DNA of 64,000 nucleotides from Dermatemys mawii (Eukaryota; Chordata; Testudines; Dermatemydidae), in the NCBI GenBank assembly GCA_007922305.1, contig ML677365.1, positions 17,713,512 to 17,777,511 on the forward strand, given 5' to 3'. The notes beneath the pieces were generated by a model that saw only the letters and a program-made list of their open reading frames with translations, was not told where the DNA came from and did no database searches. Both the position numbers and the translations under genes were made by a program. Shown one piece after another: positions 23,825-35,917 of the stretch (positions are counted from its first letter, which is position 1; every line of letters begins with the position of its first letter).

Positions 23825-24514
23825 CAGTACAGACCTGTTTACGCGTGAATCCGCTTAATGCACGGTAGCCCCATGCCTCCCAGTGCTACCTATTTAACAC
23901 AAGAAACTCATTAACACACGGTACAGGAACTTGCTATGTAGCGCTACAGGTTTGCTCACTAACTGACTGACATAGAAATTGACAGGAAGTGCAGAGCAGA
24001 AACCGTTGTAGGCCCGCTGGCATTTGCTCTTCATTTTGATTGCCGATATTGGTAAAGAGGAATCATGCACGCTTAGTCATTGTTACACTACAGAGATATA
24101 TTTGCTCAGGAAAGGCTGAAAGAAATGCTGCTAAGTGGGTCAATTCTTTAAGCCCAAGTGACAAAATTTGGAAATATAACTAACGGGACGAATCATTCCA
24201 AGCCAGCAAAGGGTTTAAAAGTCATTTTAAAAAGTGTCATGGCATAGTGCAGGTATGCCTGCACTATGCCATGACACTTTCATTGGCTGATTGGCTTTCT
24301 CCAGAATCGGCCATGAACACGTTTCCCATAGAGTTAAAATCCTGCAGTATTTGGGATGCTGTGAATACATATGTAATCCTAGATAATTATACATGTACTG
24401 TGTATGTATAGATATCTTAAGATATTTCAGCATGGTCTTCTTAACCCCTGGTCCATTAACACATGGTCGTGACAGCTTGACTCCCGACATCCGTGTGTAA
24501 AAGGGTCTGTACTG
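23825..24514. mobile_element. Tigger/mariner-like element, 690 bp, TA target site
   Basis: Left end cagtacagacctgtttac and right end gtaaaagggtctgtactg are inverted copies, each flanked by TA. The long CAGTAC-type ends and TA site fit a Tigger/pogo-type non-autonomous element. It encloses the perfect hairpin at 24,231-24,280. No transposase frame is evident. Confidence 0.82.
24231..24280. repeat. Perfect hairpin, 23-bp arms, 4-nt loop
   Basis: Left arm 24,231-24,253 and right arm 24,258-24,280 are exact reverse complements around the loop TATG. No mismatch occurs although the surrounding element's terminal repeats have diverged. Confidence 0.98.
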
Positions 24515-26208
24515 TATTTGAATGGAATTCACAACGAATAAGTTTTTAGATAATCAAAATGTTTCTGCCTCTGTGTTGTATGCAAATATATTAGTTATTA
24601 ACTCTATTGTATGTGTCCCTTTATCTTGCACCTGTTATTTGTTACATAAAGCCTTGAGGTGATCTTGCCAAATAACATGCTCTGACCAGTTAAAAAGCGT
24701 TAGCACTTCCTAGCAAGAAGTATGCACACTAAAAAGCACAGGTGGGTACAAGTCTAATGCATGTGCATTGGAGAACTTTCTAGTCAGCAGTATCTAATGG
24801 GGTGGCACATGTACCCTTCCTTTCTTCACGTGTTTTGTGAAGATATAAAGGACTGAGCTGCCCCACCACACCTGTTTCCTTCTCATTGCCTGTGGTATAT
24901 GTTGGAGTAACTCCCTTCAGGATTTACCTCTACTTTAGTGTTATTTAGGCCTACAGGATGCTGGGGGAGCGGGGGTGGGGGCATGAAGAGAAGTCGTCCC
25001 TCCCTGCAGTTGCTGGCAGTACCAGCCTCTATGGCTGACCATGGCAAGCCCTTGGGCTTTAAGAACTGCCCATCCCATGAGGTAGTCATGCCTCTAAACA
25101 ACAGACAAGAGATTTGCTCTCCCTCGGTGAGGGGCATGTCCTGAAAGGCAGATGCTTCTCAAAATGGACCGAGCACGCAAAGTAGAGACACACGAGGGCT
25201 TTTCTCATGGAACAGGCAGTGAGGTTGGTCTCTGATGCTGGTCTCCAGGCACCAGGATCCTCTGGAGCCCAGAGGCTGTCAATCTGCCCCAGCTTCAACG
25301 TCAAACTACTGAAGAGTCACTCAGGCCTGCGACTTCCTCATCTGGGAAGCTGAGTCAAATTGGACTTAAAGCATAAGGCCTGAAGGGAGAAGAAATGAAA
25401 ATCATCCTCTCTGGATCTGACTTTGAGGCTGCATAAGGCCACCAGGGCTGTGAGACGTTAAAGGTGCCTCAAAACTTAAGAGAAGTTCCCTGAGCCTTGG
25501 AGCCCATTCAGTTGAATGGCCCTGGCCACAATAGAGGCCCCATTTGGTGCTGCTGTGGCCATTTTAGCCACCTTACTAGCTGGGCAGTTGGAGAGACTGC
25601 TGGCTAGCATGTTACCAGCAGAAGCCTGACTCCAGTACTGGCCATTCTATTGCCTCCTCCACTGGCTCCAGCACAGTCACCTAAACACCAATCTGCAGTT
25701 GCTCCAGCACCTTGAGCCACATCCCCAAGGCTGGCACCCATGCAACTATTGGATCTGCTTACTCCCTGACACTGTCCAGGTTCCTGGGCTTGGTGACTTT
25801 GCTTCTACCATCCAGTCAGGATGAGAACTGTAGGAAGATGAGGCCCTGAAACAAACTCTTGTATCAGAGGTCCAGGTTGAGGCCTGCAGCCTGAACCAAA
25901 GTAAGCCACGGTATTGCTAAGCAAAGCTGGGCTGTGAGCCAGAGGCAGAAATTGCTTGCAGAAATTGGCAAGAAAAGAGCTGTTGGAAAATATGTATTAA
26001 TGCATAAGTACTAATAAGAAAAACATGTACCAAGATGGCACCAGGACATCCCGGTACGAGAACACTCGTAGATTTGGAAGATCCCTGTTATAATCCATAT
26101 TTACGGAGATTCCTTGTACCTGTCGCCAGTAAGAATGACTGCTTGGGAGTCACTAACTGTGGCATATGTATACAGACTAGCGCTCAATAAAGGAGGAAGA
26201 AAAAAGGC

Positions 26209-26533
26209 TATTTACCTGTATAGTAACTAATGTTGTTTGAGTCAAATATATAGTCCATATACATATTCCATGCCCACCCACCATCCTCCTATTTTAGAGT
26301 TCTAATGTCGCAGGCTCGCGTGGTGCTGAAGGAACTGGGTGGGGTGTGCTCTGGATTTTATGCCCTCACGAAGCTCCCAAGGAAAGGAAGGGTGTATGCA
26401 CCCTTCCATTGAATACCACTGACTAGAAAACAGTCTGACATCTGCATGCTGGCTGTGTGCACTTACCCGCTGTGGAATATGTATACAGACTACCCTTTTC
26501 AATAACATTAGTTACTGCATAGATAAGTTACCT
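26209..26533. mobile_element. MITE with long imperfect terminal inverted repeats
   Basis: Left 'tagtaactaatgttgttt' and right 'aataacattagttactg' are inverted copies. The similarity continues inward ('agtccatatacatattcc' against 'ggaatatgtatacagact') to about 60 bp. A partial second copy of the right half lies at about 26,147-26,190. No coding capacity. Confidence 0.75.
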
Positions 26534-27084
26534 CTTTCTTTTCTCCCTGGCCAGCATGGTCAGGCTTTTCACATTTCAAAATGTTGCCAACTTTTCTTAT
26601 TTGTTCAGTTAGGCTGTAGAAACTTTTGTGAAGGAGTTATAGGGAGGGAAATGAGACAAAGCTGGTTGTGTGCAAGCTTATCTTTGGCAGTAGGGTGAAG
26701 AGTAGAGTGGGACCTAAACCAAACCTGTGCTGTGAATCCCCTCAAAAGCTTCAGGAATTTCATATTCAGCTCTGAACTCTGCAGGCAAGGCCTAGCTCCA
26801 GCTGGGGATGGGGAATAGTGGGAGAGATTGTCCCATAAGGATTTGACTTCAAGAACTGGGAGTGGACAAGAGTAAAATACCTCGTGGGGCAAGGATGTGT
26901 GTGGAATCAGGCTACAGAGACTTGTTTTAAAGAATCTGGGTGGGGAGGTCAGCATCAAAGAGCAATGGAGAATAAGTGGGCCTAGGAACTTGTCTTATTG
27001 TGGGATTTCTACATTTTCCAGGGCATACTGTTTTAAGCTAGTAAGAGGAAGCACTAGCTAGTGATTAAAGCAAGAGATGGGGAA

Positions 27085-27305
27085 TTGGCATTTTTGGGGT
27101 GGAGAGAGAGAGGATTCTGTTACCATTTTTCTCATTGACTCACTGTGTGTCCTTGGGCTTAACCTCTCTGAACCTGTTTTTCCCCATTGGTGGTTGGTTT
27201 TTTTGTGTGTAAATATGAATACATCCCTCACAGGAAATTGCGAGGTTTGGTGTAACTACTCTGAATCCTTTGAATGCAGTGTAGAAATTAGAAATACGAA
27301 ATATT
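27085..27305 (+). repeat. MIR-like SINE
   Basis: 'ttgactcactgtgtgtcc', 'cttgggcttaacctctctg' and 'cctgtttttccccattgg' are MIR core blocks in order. Diverged copy in intergenic DNA. Confidence 0.55.
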
Positions 27306-28199
27306 ATATAATGTTGCAGAGGAAACAAGGAGATAGATAACTGAAGAAAACATTCCAGTATATCTGGAGAGCTGGCCAAATGGTAAGCACTCTACACAGC
27401 TGTGAAAAAGATGCAGAATTTATTAGTGGGTGAGGTGTTTTGTGTTTTTTTTTTTTCAAGTCCATTAGATCTTGGGAATGCTGCAAAGACAGCCTGCTCA
27501 GGCCTCATGGGGAGGGAAGGTCATGTCATTCAGCAGTCATTCCCCTTGCTGATTTACAGGCAACCTTCTTGATCTTTGAAAGGACCTCTGGCCAGCTTTC
27601 CTTGACTGAATGAAGGTTATCAAATTATGGGGCCTGGGATAGGGATTAAATGGGTGTGAAATATGGGGAGATCCCCTGCAGAGGAACTCAGGGAAGAAAC
27701 ATGGCTGAATTTTTAATATTAAGTATACTAAGTGGTACATAGATAAATTTCCCTCAAATGTGCCCTGTAACAACTATTGAAACTAATTAGTTAAGTACAT
27801 TTTCAACTGTGAATATAAGATCCCCAGTCACCTCACCATGCCACACACTCCAATTTTTTGTTGATGCAGATCCTAAAGCATTTTTAAAACATTCTCTTGA
27901 AAGAAGTTGTCTTAAAATCCCAATCCTTAGTTCACTGGGGATTATAAATCTTCCTAATTAAATGAAACTAAACATTAAAAAGAGTTGCAGGGAAAACCAG
28001 ATGACCAAACACCCTAAGAAAGCCTGGGGGGAAGGGAGGGGAAAACACTGAAGTGAACAGTGACTTATGGAGATTCTCTGGATACCATAACAATGGCTCA
28101 AACTAAATGTATACCTCAAATTAAAATAATACAGTAAGAAGAGCAAAAAATGCCACCATGGCTAAACAGTAAAAGAGACAGACACAAAAAGACCTCTTT

Positions 28200-29635
28200 T
28201 TTTAAAAAAAAAAAATTGGAAGTCAAATCCTACTGAGGAAAATAGAAAGGAACATAAACTCTGCCAAGTCAAATATAAATGTATGCTGAGGCAGGCCAAA
28301 AAAGAACTTGAACAGCAACCAGCAAAAGAAACGGGGGTGGAAAATGTTGCTGTTTAGTTTTTGTAAGTACATCAGAATCAGGAAACCTGGCAGATAATCA
28401 ATGGGGCCACTGGATAGTCAGGATGGTAAAGGTGCACTCAAGGGAGACAAGGCCCTCGCAGAGAAGCCAAATTAATTATTTGCATCAGTCGTCACTGCAG
28501 AGCATGTGAAGGAGATTCCCACACCTGAGCCATTCTTTCAGATGAGAAATTGAAGTGTCAATAGAGGAGATTTTGGAACAGATTGATTAAATTAAATGTC
28601 ACTAAGAGCAGTTGATATTCACCCAAGAGTTCTGAAGGAACTCACATGTGAAATTGTAGAACTACTAACTATGGTATGCAAATGGCTAAAATCAGCCACT
28701 GTACCCCATGACTGGCAGATTTTTAAAAGCCTTTATTCTAAAAGGCTCCAGAAGCAATCCAAGTAATTACAGGCAAGTAACCCAACCAGGCAAATTGGTT
28801 GAAACTGTAGTAAGGAACAGAATTATCAGATACACAGATGAACACAATATGTTGGGGGTGAGGGGAGTCAACTTGGGTTTTATGAAGAGAAATCATGCAT
28901 CACCAATCTCTGTTAGACTTCTTTGAGAGGGTCAACAAACATGATGATCCAATGGATATAGTGTACTTGGACCCTGTCAAAGGCTTTCTGAACTTTCCAC
29001 ACCAAAGGCTCTTAAGCAGAATAGGCAGTCATGAGATAAAAAGGAAGGTCCTCTCATGGATCAATAACTGGTTAAAAGACTGGAAACAAAGGGTAGGACT
29101 AAATAGTCAGTTTTCACAATGAGAGAGATAAATAGTGAGGTCCCCCAAGGAGATATACTGGGACCAGTGCTATTCAACATATTCAGAAACAATCTGGGAA
29201 AAGAGGTATACAGTGAGGTCGCAAAATTTGCAAGCAATACAAAATTACCCAAGATAAAGTCCAAAGCTGACTGCGAAGAGTTAAAAGAAGATCTCACAAA
29301 ACTTGGATGATTGAATTTCATCTATCATTTTGTTGCCCAATGTTGATAAATGCACTCTTTTGAGCTAAGATCAATGCGTAGTGTCTGTTCTTTTCAGTTT
29401 AATATCTGATATAATGCACATTGGAAAACCTAATCCCAACTACACATACAAAATAATGAGGACTAACTTAGCTGTTACCACTCAAGAAAGAGATCTTGGA
29501 GTCAGTGTGAACAGTTCTTTGAAAACATCCACTCAATGTGCAGTGGCAGTCAAAAAAGCGAACAGAATGTTGGGCATCATTAAGAAAGGGATAGATAATA
29601 AGACAGAAAATATCATAGTGCTGCTATATAAATCC
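28200..29635 (+). pseudogene. CR1-type LINE reverse-transcriptase remnant (first part)
   Basis: Broken frames across this stretch match the CR1 reverse transcriptase in order: 'KYKCMLRQAKKELE' near 28,280; 'NYRQVTQPGKLVE' (28,758); 'DIVYLDPVKGFLNFPHQRLL' (28,955); 'SEVPQGDILGPVLFNIF' (29,130), the conserved palm motif; and 'AVAVKKANRMLGIIKKG' (29,540). The catalytic Tyr-Ala-Asp-Asp equivalent reads FASN, and stops and frameshifts occur throughout, so it is dead. A DNA transposon interrupts it at 29,636 and it resumes at 30,014. Confidence 0.9.
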
Positions 29636-30013
29636 ACTCTAGAACCTCAGAGTTACGAACACCTCAGAAATGGAGGTTGTTCATAACTCTGAAGAAAATG
29701 TTATAGTGGTTCTTTCAAAAGTTTACACTGAACATTGACTTAATACAGCTTTATATCTTTACCAGGCAGAAGAAAAATGCTGCTTTTAACCATCCTAATT
29801 CAAATGAAACAAGCACAGAAACAGTTTCCTTACTTTGTCAAATCTTTTTTTATACTTGTTTTTAGTAGTTTGTTTAACACTGTACTTTATTTACTTTTTC
29901 TCTTTTGCCTCTGCTGCTTCCTGATTGCATACTTTCAGTTTCAAATGAGGTGTGTGTGTGTGGTTGACTGGTTAATACGTAACTCTGGTTTGTAACTCTG
30001 AGATTCTACTATA
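29636..30013. mobile_element. Tigger/mariner-like MITE inserted in the CR1
   Basis: Left end 'gaacctcagagttacgaac' and right end 'taactctgagattctac' are inverted copies, flanked by TA at 29,634-29,635 and at about 30,011-30,014. The CR1 text continues on both sides, so the insertion is younger than the CR1. The frame at 29,777-29,995 is chance. Confidence 0.85.
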
Positions 30014-30154
30014 TATGCACCCACCTTGAATCCTGTCTGCAGTTTTGCTCACCCCATCTCCAAAAAGATATATTAGAATAGGAAAAGCTACAGAGAAGGG
30101 GAACAAAAAAGGATTAAGAGTATGGAATAGATTCAATATGAGGAGAGATTAAAA
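30014..30154 (+). pseudogene. CR1 LINE remnant (continuation)
   Basis: 'gcacccaccttgaatcctg', 'cagttttgctcacccc' and 'gatatattagaataggaaaa' continue the CR1 reverse-transcriptase C-terminal region after the MITE, ending at 'gaggagagattaaaa' where a hAT fragment begins. Confidence 0.85.
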
Positions 30155-30345
30155 CAGGGGTGGGTAAACTATGGCCCGCGAACCATATGTGGCCCACAGG
30201 CTCTTTTTATCCAGCTCGCAGTGAGCTCCAGTGGGCCTCGCTTCTCCCGGGTCAGAGCATCTGGCCAAGCGCGGCAAGCAAGCAGTTGGGAGGGCTTAGG
30301 AGGTGGGGTCTAGGGTGGTGCTTAGCGGGGCGGGGCCTCGGGAGC
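30155..30345. mobile_element. Truncated hAT element
   Basis: Starts caggggtgggtaaactatgg and matches, in reverse complement, the right end of the element at 43,581-44,434 ('ggcccgc', 'catatgtggcccacaggc', 'tttttatccagctcgc'). No opposite terminus is present; it joins Penelope sequence directly at about 30,345. Confidence 0.8.
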
Positions 30346-30941
30346 CCAAGAAAGAAAACAACAGAACACCACTGGCCATCACCTACAGTCCTCAGTTAAA
30401 GCCTCTCCAACGCATCATCAGTGATCTACAACCCATCCTGGACAACAATCCCTCACTTTCACAGGCCTTGGGAGGCAGGCCAGTCTTGGCCTACAGACAA
30501 CCTGCCAACCTCAAGCATATTCTCACCAGCAACAGCACACCGTGCCATAACAACTCTAACTCAGGAACCAGTCCATGCAACAAACCTCAATGCCAACTCT
30601 GCCCACACATCTACACCAGCAATACCATCACAGGACCAAACCAGATCAGCCACGCCATCACTGGTTCATTCACCTGCACATCCACCAATGTAATATACGC
30701 CATTATGTGCCAGCAATGTCCCTCTGCTATGTACATCGGCCAAACTGGACAGTCCCTACGAAAAAGGATAAATGGACACAAATCAGATCTCAGGAATGGC
30801 AATATACAAAAACCTGTAGGAGAGCACTTCAACCTCGCTGGACACACTATGAAAGATTTAAAGGTCAGCATTTTGCAGCAAAAAAACTTCAAGTCCAGAC
30901 TGCAAAGAGACTGCAGAGCTGCAATTCATTTGCAAATTTGA
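30303..30941 (+). CDS. Penelope GIY-YIG endonuclease fragment (212 codons, open)
   Basis: Open frame of 212 codons. About the first 17 residues come from the neighbouring hAT fragment. From residue 18 (ENNRTPLAITYSP) it follows the Penelope endonuclease region: a Cys/His cluster (C92, C97, C100, H102) like the zinc-binding motif upstream of this domain in Penelope-like elements, then VIYAI (130-134), YIG (144-146), Arg153/Arg155 in LRKRINGH, and Glu174 in VGEHF. These cover the GIY, YIG, catalytic Arg and catalytic Glu positions of a GIY-YIG nuclease, which in these elements nicks target DNA for reverse transcription. After residue 203 the frame slips relative to the copy at 51 kb. Without the reverse transcriptase it cannot move itself. 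Expression is not evident, and it is best read as a decaying fragment that happens still to be open. Confidence 0.75.
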   Translation: MGSRVVLSGAGPREPKKENNRTPLAITYSPQLKPLQRIISDLQPILDNNPSLSQALGGRPVLAYRQPANLKHILTSNSTPCHNNSNSGTSPCNKPQCQLCPHIYTSNTITGPNQISHAITGSFTCTSTNVIYAIMCQQCPSAMYIGQTGQSLRKRINGHKSDLRNGNIQKPVGEHFNLAGHTMKDLKVSILQQKNFKSRLQRDCRAAIHLQI

Positions 30942-31295
30942 TACTATCAATCAAGGATTGAACAAAGATTACGAGTGGCTAGCTAACTACAAAAGCAGCT
31001 TCTCTTCTTTCGCTATTCAGACCTCCAATACAGCTGCTAGAGGAATACCTCACCCTCCCTGATTAGAGATAACAAGCTGGTTCAGCCTCATTGGACTAAC
31101 TCTGTTATCTCCCACCTGGTTCTTGCCTACCTATTTATACCTGCCCCTGGATACTTCCACTGCATGCATCCGATGAAGTGGGTATTAGCCCATGAAAGCT
31201 TATGCTCTAAAACTTTAGTTAGTCTTTAAGGTGCCACAGGACACTCTGTCACTTCTGCAATTCCAGACTAACATGGCTACTCCTCTGATTCTATC
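30345..31295 (+). mobile_element. Penelope-like retroelement, 5'-truncated, GIY-YIG part
   Basis: A Penelope-like element lacking its reverse transcriptase. It keeps the linker, the GIY-YIG endonuclease (reading frame to 30,941), the remainder of the C-terminus in another frame ('LQFICKFDTIN', 'WLANYKSSF') and a 3' tail with 'gatgaagtgggtattagccc' and 'aaagcttatgctc'. It ends near 31,295 at 'cctctgattct'. A second copy at 50,975-51,935 has the same order. Confidence 0.88.
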
Positions 31296-31299
31296 CAAA

Positions 31300-34200
31300 C
31301 ATTGATTCAGTTTCCCAAATGTTTAGCTAGGTACAGTATAATTCCTGACCAAAGAACTCTCCATTTAGCAGTCCTATGGAAAGATAAAACAAGATGCCCA
31401 ATATAAGGTGGATCATAATTATTTATCCTATGAAAAGTTATTTAGTATGCATATCCATAGAACTTGGAACATGTGGCTAAAGGGACAACTTTCCTATCTT
31501 TTATCTAAAGGAGGTAATATCTCTTGGAACACCAAAAATGTTAGGGCTACTCTAAGTTAGGAGCTCTGATTTAATTGGGAGACTGTTGTGTGGTAGCGTG
31601 GTAGCATGGTTGCTTTATTTAGATAAAATTGAGGAGGCAAAATCAGAGATTTTTAAATGTGAACATAAAGTTTAGATAAAACTTTGGTTGCTCTGAAATA
31701 TTGGAGCATGAAAAATCTGGTGTTTTCATCAGGGAACTTTTTCAGATGCTATTTTTGCATACTAACTCAGGCCAGTGCTTAAAATTTCATATTTAAATAT
31801 GGGTTTCATCCTCAGTGAGGTCTCGGGCCTTCAAAGACCCTGAGGATATTTTGTTTAGGAATAACATTTACAAACATTTTCAAAATAGAGTACTGTACTC
31901 CCTGTTAACTAGTGTCTCTTTTAGACTGGCAACTCCAGAGAACTTGTTACTCTCCCCACACAATGGCCAACCACTTCTCCCACTGAATCTTTCCCATCCC
32001 CACCATATCTTAAACTGTGACCTCTATTTCACTCCAGATGTGGCTGCATTACAATGGAGGATGAAGAGCACTGTGGAGTTAATGTATTAGTTTATAAAGT
32101 ACTTTGACTTCCTTGGGATGAATGGTGCTGTATGATTTATATGCTGTAATTCTGAAACAGCACTACCACTGTACAGACACCAGTTTCTCTATTCTAGGAA
32201 GTTTCAACCAACAAATATCCACTCAGTCTAGTCTTACAATAGCAAGACCCTAGCCAATATTTAACTAACTCCTATGATAGCTTATATCACAGTGACAAGG
32301 CAGTGCTACATCATTATGTTGTGATGCAATGTCATGAAATAGCAATTCAATACCATGTTCTAATTTGTTTTAATAACTGTGTTGTAGATTAAATATTAAC
32401 AAAACTGTCTTGTTTGGATTGTATTAAAAAAAATTGTGAGGTTAGAGGTTATAAAACAAAGAAATTCCTGACTAGCACAAGCTTCACTTCATTTTACTAT
32501 GTGGAAAGACAATTTCTTACACAAGAAAGTATCTCTGTCTGGAAAGTTTGTGTGTATGCTACAGCTTTCAAACTCCTCCGTTCAAAAGTGTCAATCAGAA
32601 GTTTGTTTTATTTGGGCTCATGTTAACTTTTACATTTTAAACATATTTTATAGATTACCTCTACTTGAAATATTAATCATTTTAACTGGCACAGGCTTTG
32701 CCATCTTAATATAGTTTGCACTGACTGTAATGCACCATCTAGCTAATACATTATCTGGTCACTTTTGTGTGTTCTATACCAGAGATGAGTATCAGCAGGC
32801 TTTAGGCATTTAATTAAACCCCTTATTGTGTTTCCTGGTGTCTGAGAAGCAAGGGAACTTGCATTTTTAAACAAGAAGTGCAGTGCCTCTGCTAACCATG
32901 ACTAATGAGCATGTAGAATGGCAATTATAGCACAAGGAACTTTTAATTTTGTGGGGTGGGTGGGAGGGTTTGAGTGTGAGGTTCTTCTTTAGCCAGACTT
33001 CAGACTGTGCTTTACAGAAGTCTTTGTATCATTAAAATACTCTTTTTATGTAAGCCTAACTGATGCAATTAAAAGAGCTACTCGTAATGGATGTGATGGA
33101 ACTATAGCAACGGGGGAAAAAAAGCCAGAGTGCCCAATCACAGTTAGCAAAATAACATAAATTAAAGGTACTTTATCTTATATAAAAAGACTTACTCAGG
33201 AGCCAAGTACTTTAGCATGTTATAACAAGGATGGCTCTAATGGTGTTCAAATAATTTTCAGACAAGCCACAATTCCTTAGTAGCAGCTTCTAAAATGATG
33301 TGGACACAGAAGTATATTAAGTATTTTTGTCAAAATCTTCCAGGTTATGTCAGTATATGCGTTAATGATGATTTCTCCTGTTCACTGCATTTCAAGGCTT
33401 TGAGCATCATCACATGGAAGTCAGTGGCAAAAGTCCCCATCAACATCCCTGGCAGCAGGATGAGACCTTACTCCAATATGGACTCTATCCAAGGTCCCAG
33501 TCCTCCAGTCAGATCAGTGCAAGCCAGCTTGGAATCCATTTGGAGCTCCATTTACTTCAGCTGGACTTCATATGGCTATAAGTAGCTGCCCAGAGATCCA
33601 GTTGCAGGATCTAGTGTCAAAGGCACCGTCACAGAGTGGTAAGATAACAGATCTGCAGCTGTTTCCTTCAGCAAAACAGGGCAGAACCAAGTGCCTTGGA
33701 AGGGTGGGCCAAAAATTCTATTGCAGTCTCCATTTCCATTTCCCCATCAAAATGGAGTACTGCAGCGAAACAGTGCAATGTCTCAAAAGTGTCAAAGGAC
33801 AATAGCAGGTAATTTACCAAATATTAAGCTTCTGGGTTAACGAGAAGGGAACATCTCTGATTGTTTAAAACCCAATATTAGACACAGGAACATATTTTTA
33901 TTATTTTAATTAAAATAATTTTAGGCATTTCCCTGCAGTGTTTGCAATTCAAACATTGTAGCATTGTGCTACCAAAGAGTGAGACCCTGAAATTGAAACT
34001 GATCAGACTTTATTTTCTGTCTCCAAGATGAAGTTGAAAAAGTGAATAAACAGTATACGTGCCTGGGGAAATAAACTTTAAAAAAAACCCAAAACAAATA
34101 CAAATAGTCTTAATAATAACAGGTGTTGCTTAGTTACACCACTAAGGACACTTGGTTTGTTTTTAAATATTACTTATAACCTGCTGCTGCCTCTTTGAAT

Positions 34201-34727
34201 GTTCAAGCTATATTTCTTTGAGGTTATTTTCAACATCCTTGTAGTTTATCATTCTGTTTTGTAGCCCAAGACCTGAAACATGCAGCTTTCCTCTAATAAT
34301 AGTTCTGCAGCCTAGTATGTTTGTGTTGAGGCTACACACAAATCATTCACTTATTCCATTTTTAATACTCTGGTGCATTTTTAACTCTTTAACTTGTAAC
34401 GCCACTAAGAGTTTAGCTTGTCCTCATAATGAGACAGCTTTGTGTGCTGTCTTTGCAAGTTTTGCAATTACATCTCTTTAATTATTCAAGCACCCTGACA
34501 TTTGATTGATGATGCTTTAAATTCAGGCACAGAGAAAGAAGCCCTTTCATTTTAAGTACATTTTATATAGCTCCTTTTTTGAGCTGTCAGTTTTCTCACA
34601 ATAAATTCTTGACTCTGTCTCTGCCACAGTCATGATGTTTCCTAAAAACCCTAAGAGGCACTTAAAGGCCTTAACTACAGTAGGGATTTTTTGGAAAACA
34701 AAAAAAACCCACTCAGTATTGTTAATG
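31300..34727. other. Intergenic DNA, 31.3-34.7 kb
   Basis: AT-rich, apparently mostly unique. A weak 'ataaagtactttgacttcc' phrase near 32,090 resembles an old SINE-like 3' motif. No gene or clear transposon seen. Confidence 0.65.
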
Positions 34728-34732
34728 CTGCT

Positions 34733-35917
34733 TGTTACAGGTTCTCCCTGGGGTGCTACCTGGAACTGGGGTACCACTTAGCCCTCTGACCCACCAACCT
34801 GGGCTCCTTCTTGCACTGAGCTGCTGTAACAAGCTGTGAGGTCCTCCAGCCTACACTTTCACCAGCATTCATACATTGGACATACCCAACTGCAGTTACA
34901 CGCAAGCCCTCTAACCACCAGCTTCCCAATCTAGGACCCCAGAGCAGAACCATTCTGCCCTGGTCAAATCTGGCCAGTATATGAGTGTAATACCCAGCCT
35001 GCCTCTCCCTCAATGTGAAGAGAACAATGCATACTTGTAGTAACCAAGCAGAGATTTTCCCTAAGCACTCTAGTCGAAGTTCATTGCTTTAGATTAAAAC
35101 ATGAAATAAGTTTAACTACAAAAGAGAGATTCTAAATGATAGCAAGCAGCTCAAAGCAATTACCTAGCAAATAAACAAAAACACAACCTGAGCTTAATAT
35201 ATTAGATAGACTGGCTATGAATAGCAGATTCTCACTCTACCTGATGGTGCCAGCAGACTTGTAGATTCTTAAGGCGCAAGCTACACTTGCTTTGGAATTC
35301 CCAGTTGTTGCCTACATAGGCTAGAAATCCCTTTAGCCTGGGCCCAGCATGTCTTTCAATTCAGTCTTTGTTTCTCAGGTGTTTCCAGGTATCTTCTTGT
35401 GTGAGGAGTGAAGAAAACAAGATGTCACTCCCTGCCTTATATAACTTAGCCTAGGGCAGGAACCCTTTGTTTCAAAACTTGGTTCCCACACTGGTTTGTG
35501 GGAAAAAATACTAACATCCCAATATGGATTCCAGAGACATGTGATCTGGTCACATGTCCTTGTAGAGTTATAGCAGCTTTTGCTTACAGGCTGGCCAAAA
35601 GGCCCACAGGAAGGTTAAGCTATTTCACAGTCCATTGTCTTTGCTGATCGGCCATCAGCCCCATCTGGCTTCTTCATTGTTGCACCTGAAAAGTTGACTG
35701 TAGGTGTCTTCCAGAGTAAGCCCATTTGAAATACAGATCCTTAGTCAATATTCATAACTTCAGATACAAAAATGATACATGCATACAAATATGATTTTCT
35801 GAATATGATTATCCTAACTTTTTTCCAGTGATTCCTCACGACTTGTACAAAATGCATAACTAATGTCATAATCATAATATTATTATTATTATGATGAATA
35901 TGGGGTATAGTGTCACA
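34733..35917 (-). mobile_element. Solo LTR, 1,185 bp, CTGCT target duplication
   Basis: Flanked by a perfect 5-bp duplication, CTGCT, at 34,728-34,732 and 35,918-35,922. On the minus strand it begins TGTGACACTATACC and ends CCTGTAACA (TG...CA). A TATA box, TTATATAA, lies at 35,437-35,444, followed on the minus strand by 'ggcagggagtgacatc', a typical U3/R layout. No gag, pol or env frame adjoins, so it is a recombined solo LTR of a gypsy-type element or endogenous retrovirus; the class cannot be told from the LTR alone. Confidence 0.85.
35437..35444 (-). promoter_or_regulatory. TATA box of the solo LTR
   Basis: TTATATAA in the middle of the LTR, read on the minus strand as ...aagTTATATAAggcagg. 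Transcription from it would run leftward into intergenic DNA. Confidence 0.6.

Larger units (their letters stand above)
24517..28199. other. Intergenic DNA, 24.5-28.2 kb
   Basis: Contains the listed MITE and MIR. The remainder (including 24,880-26,140 with many short frames) shows no recognisable gene or repeat. Confidence 0.65.

Noticed and set aside
28708..29686. Several reverse-transcriptase-like frames that might suggest an active LINE
   Set aside because: The reading is split among frames, has stops, lacks the catalytic Asp pair (FASN) and is interrupted by a DNA transposon.
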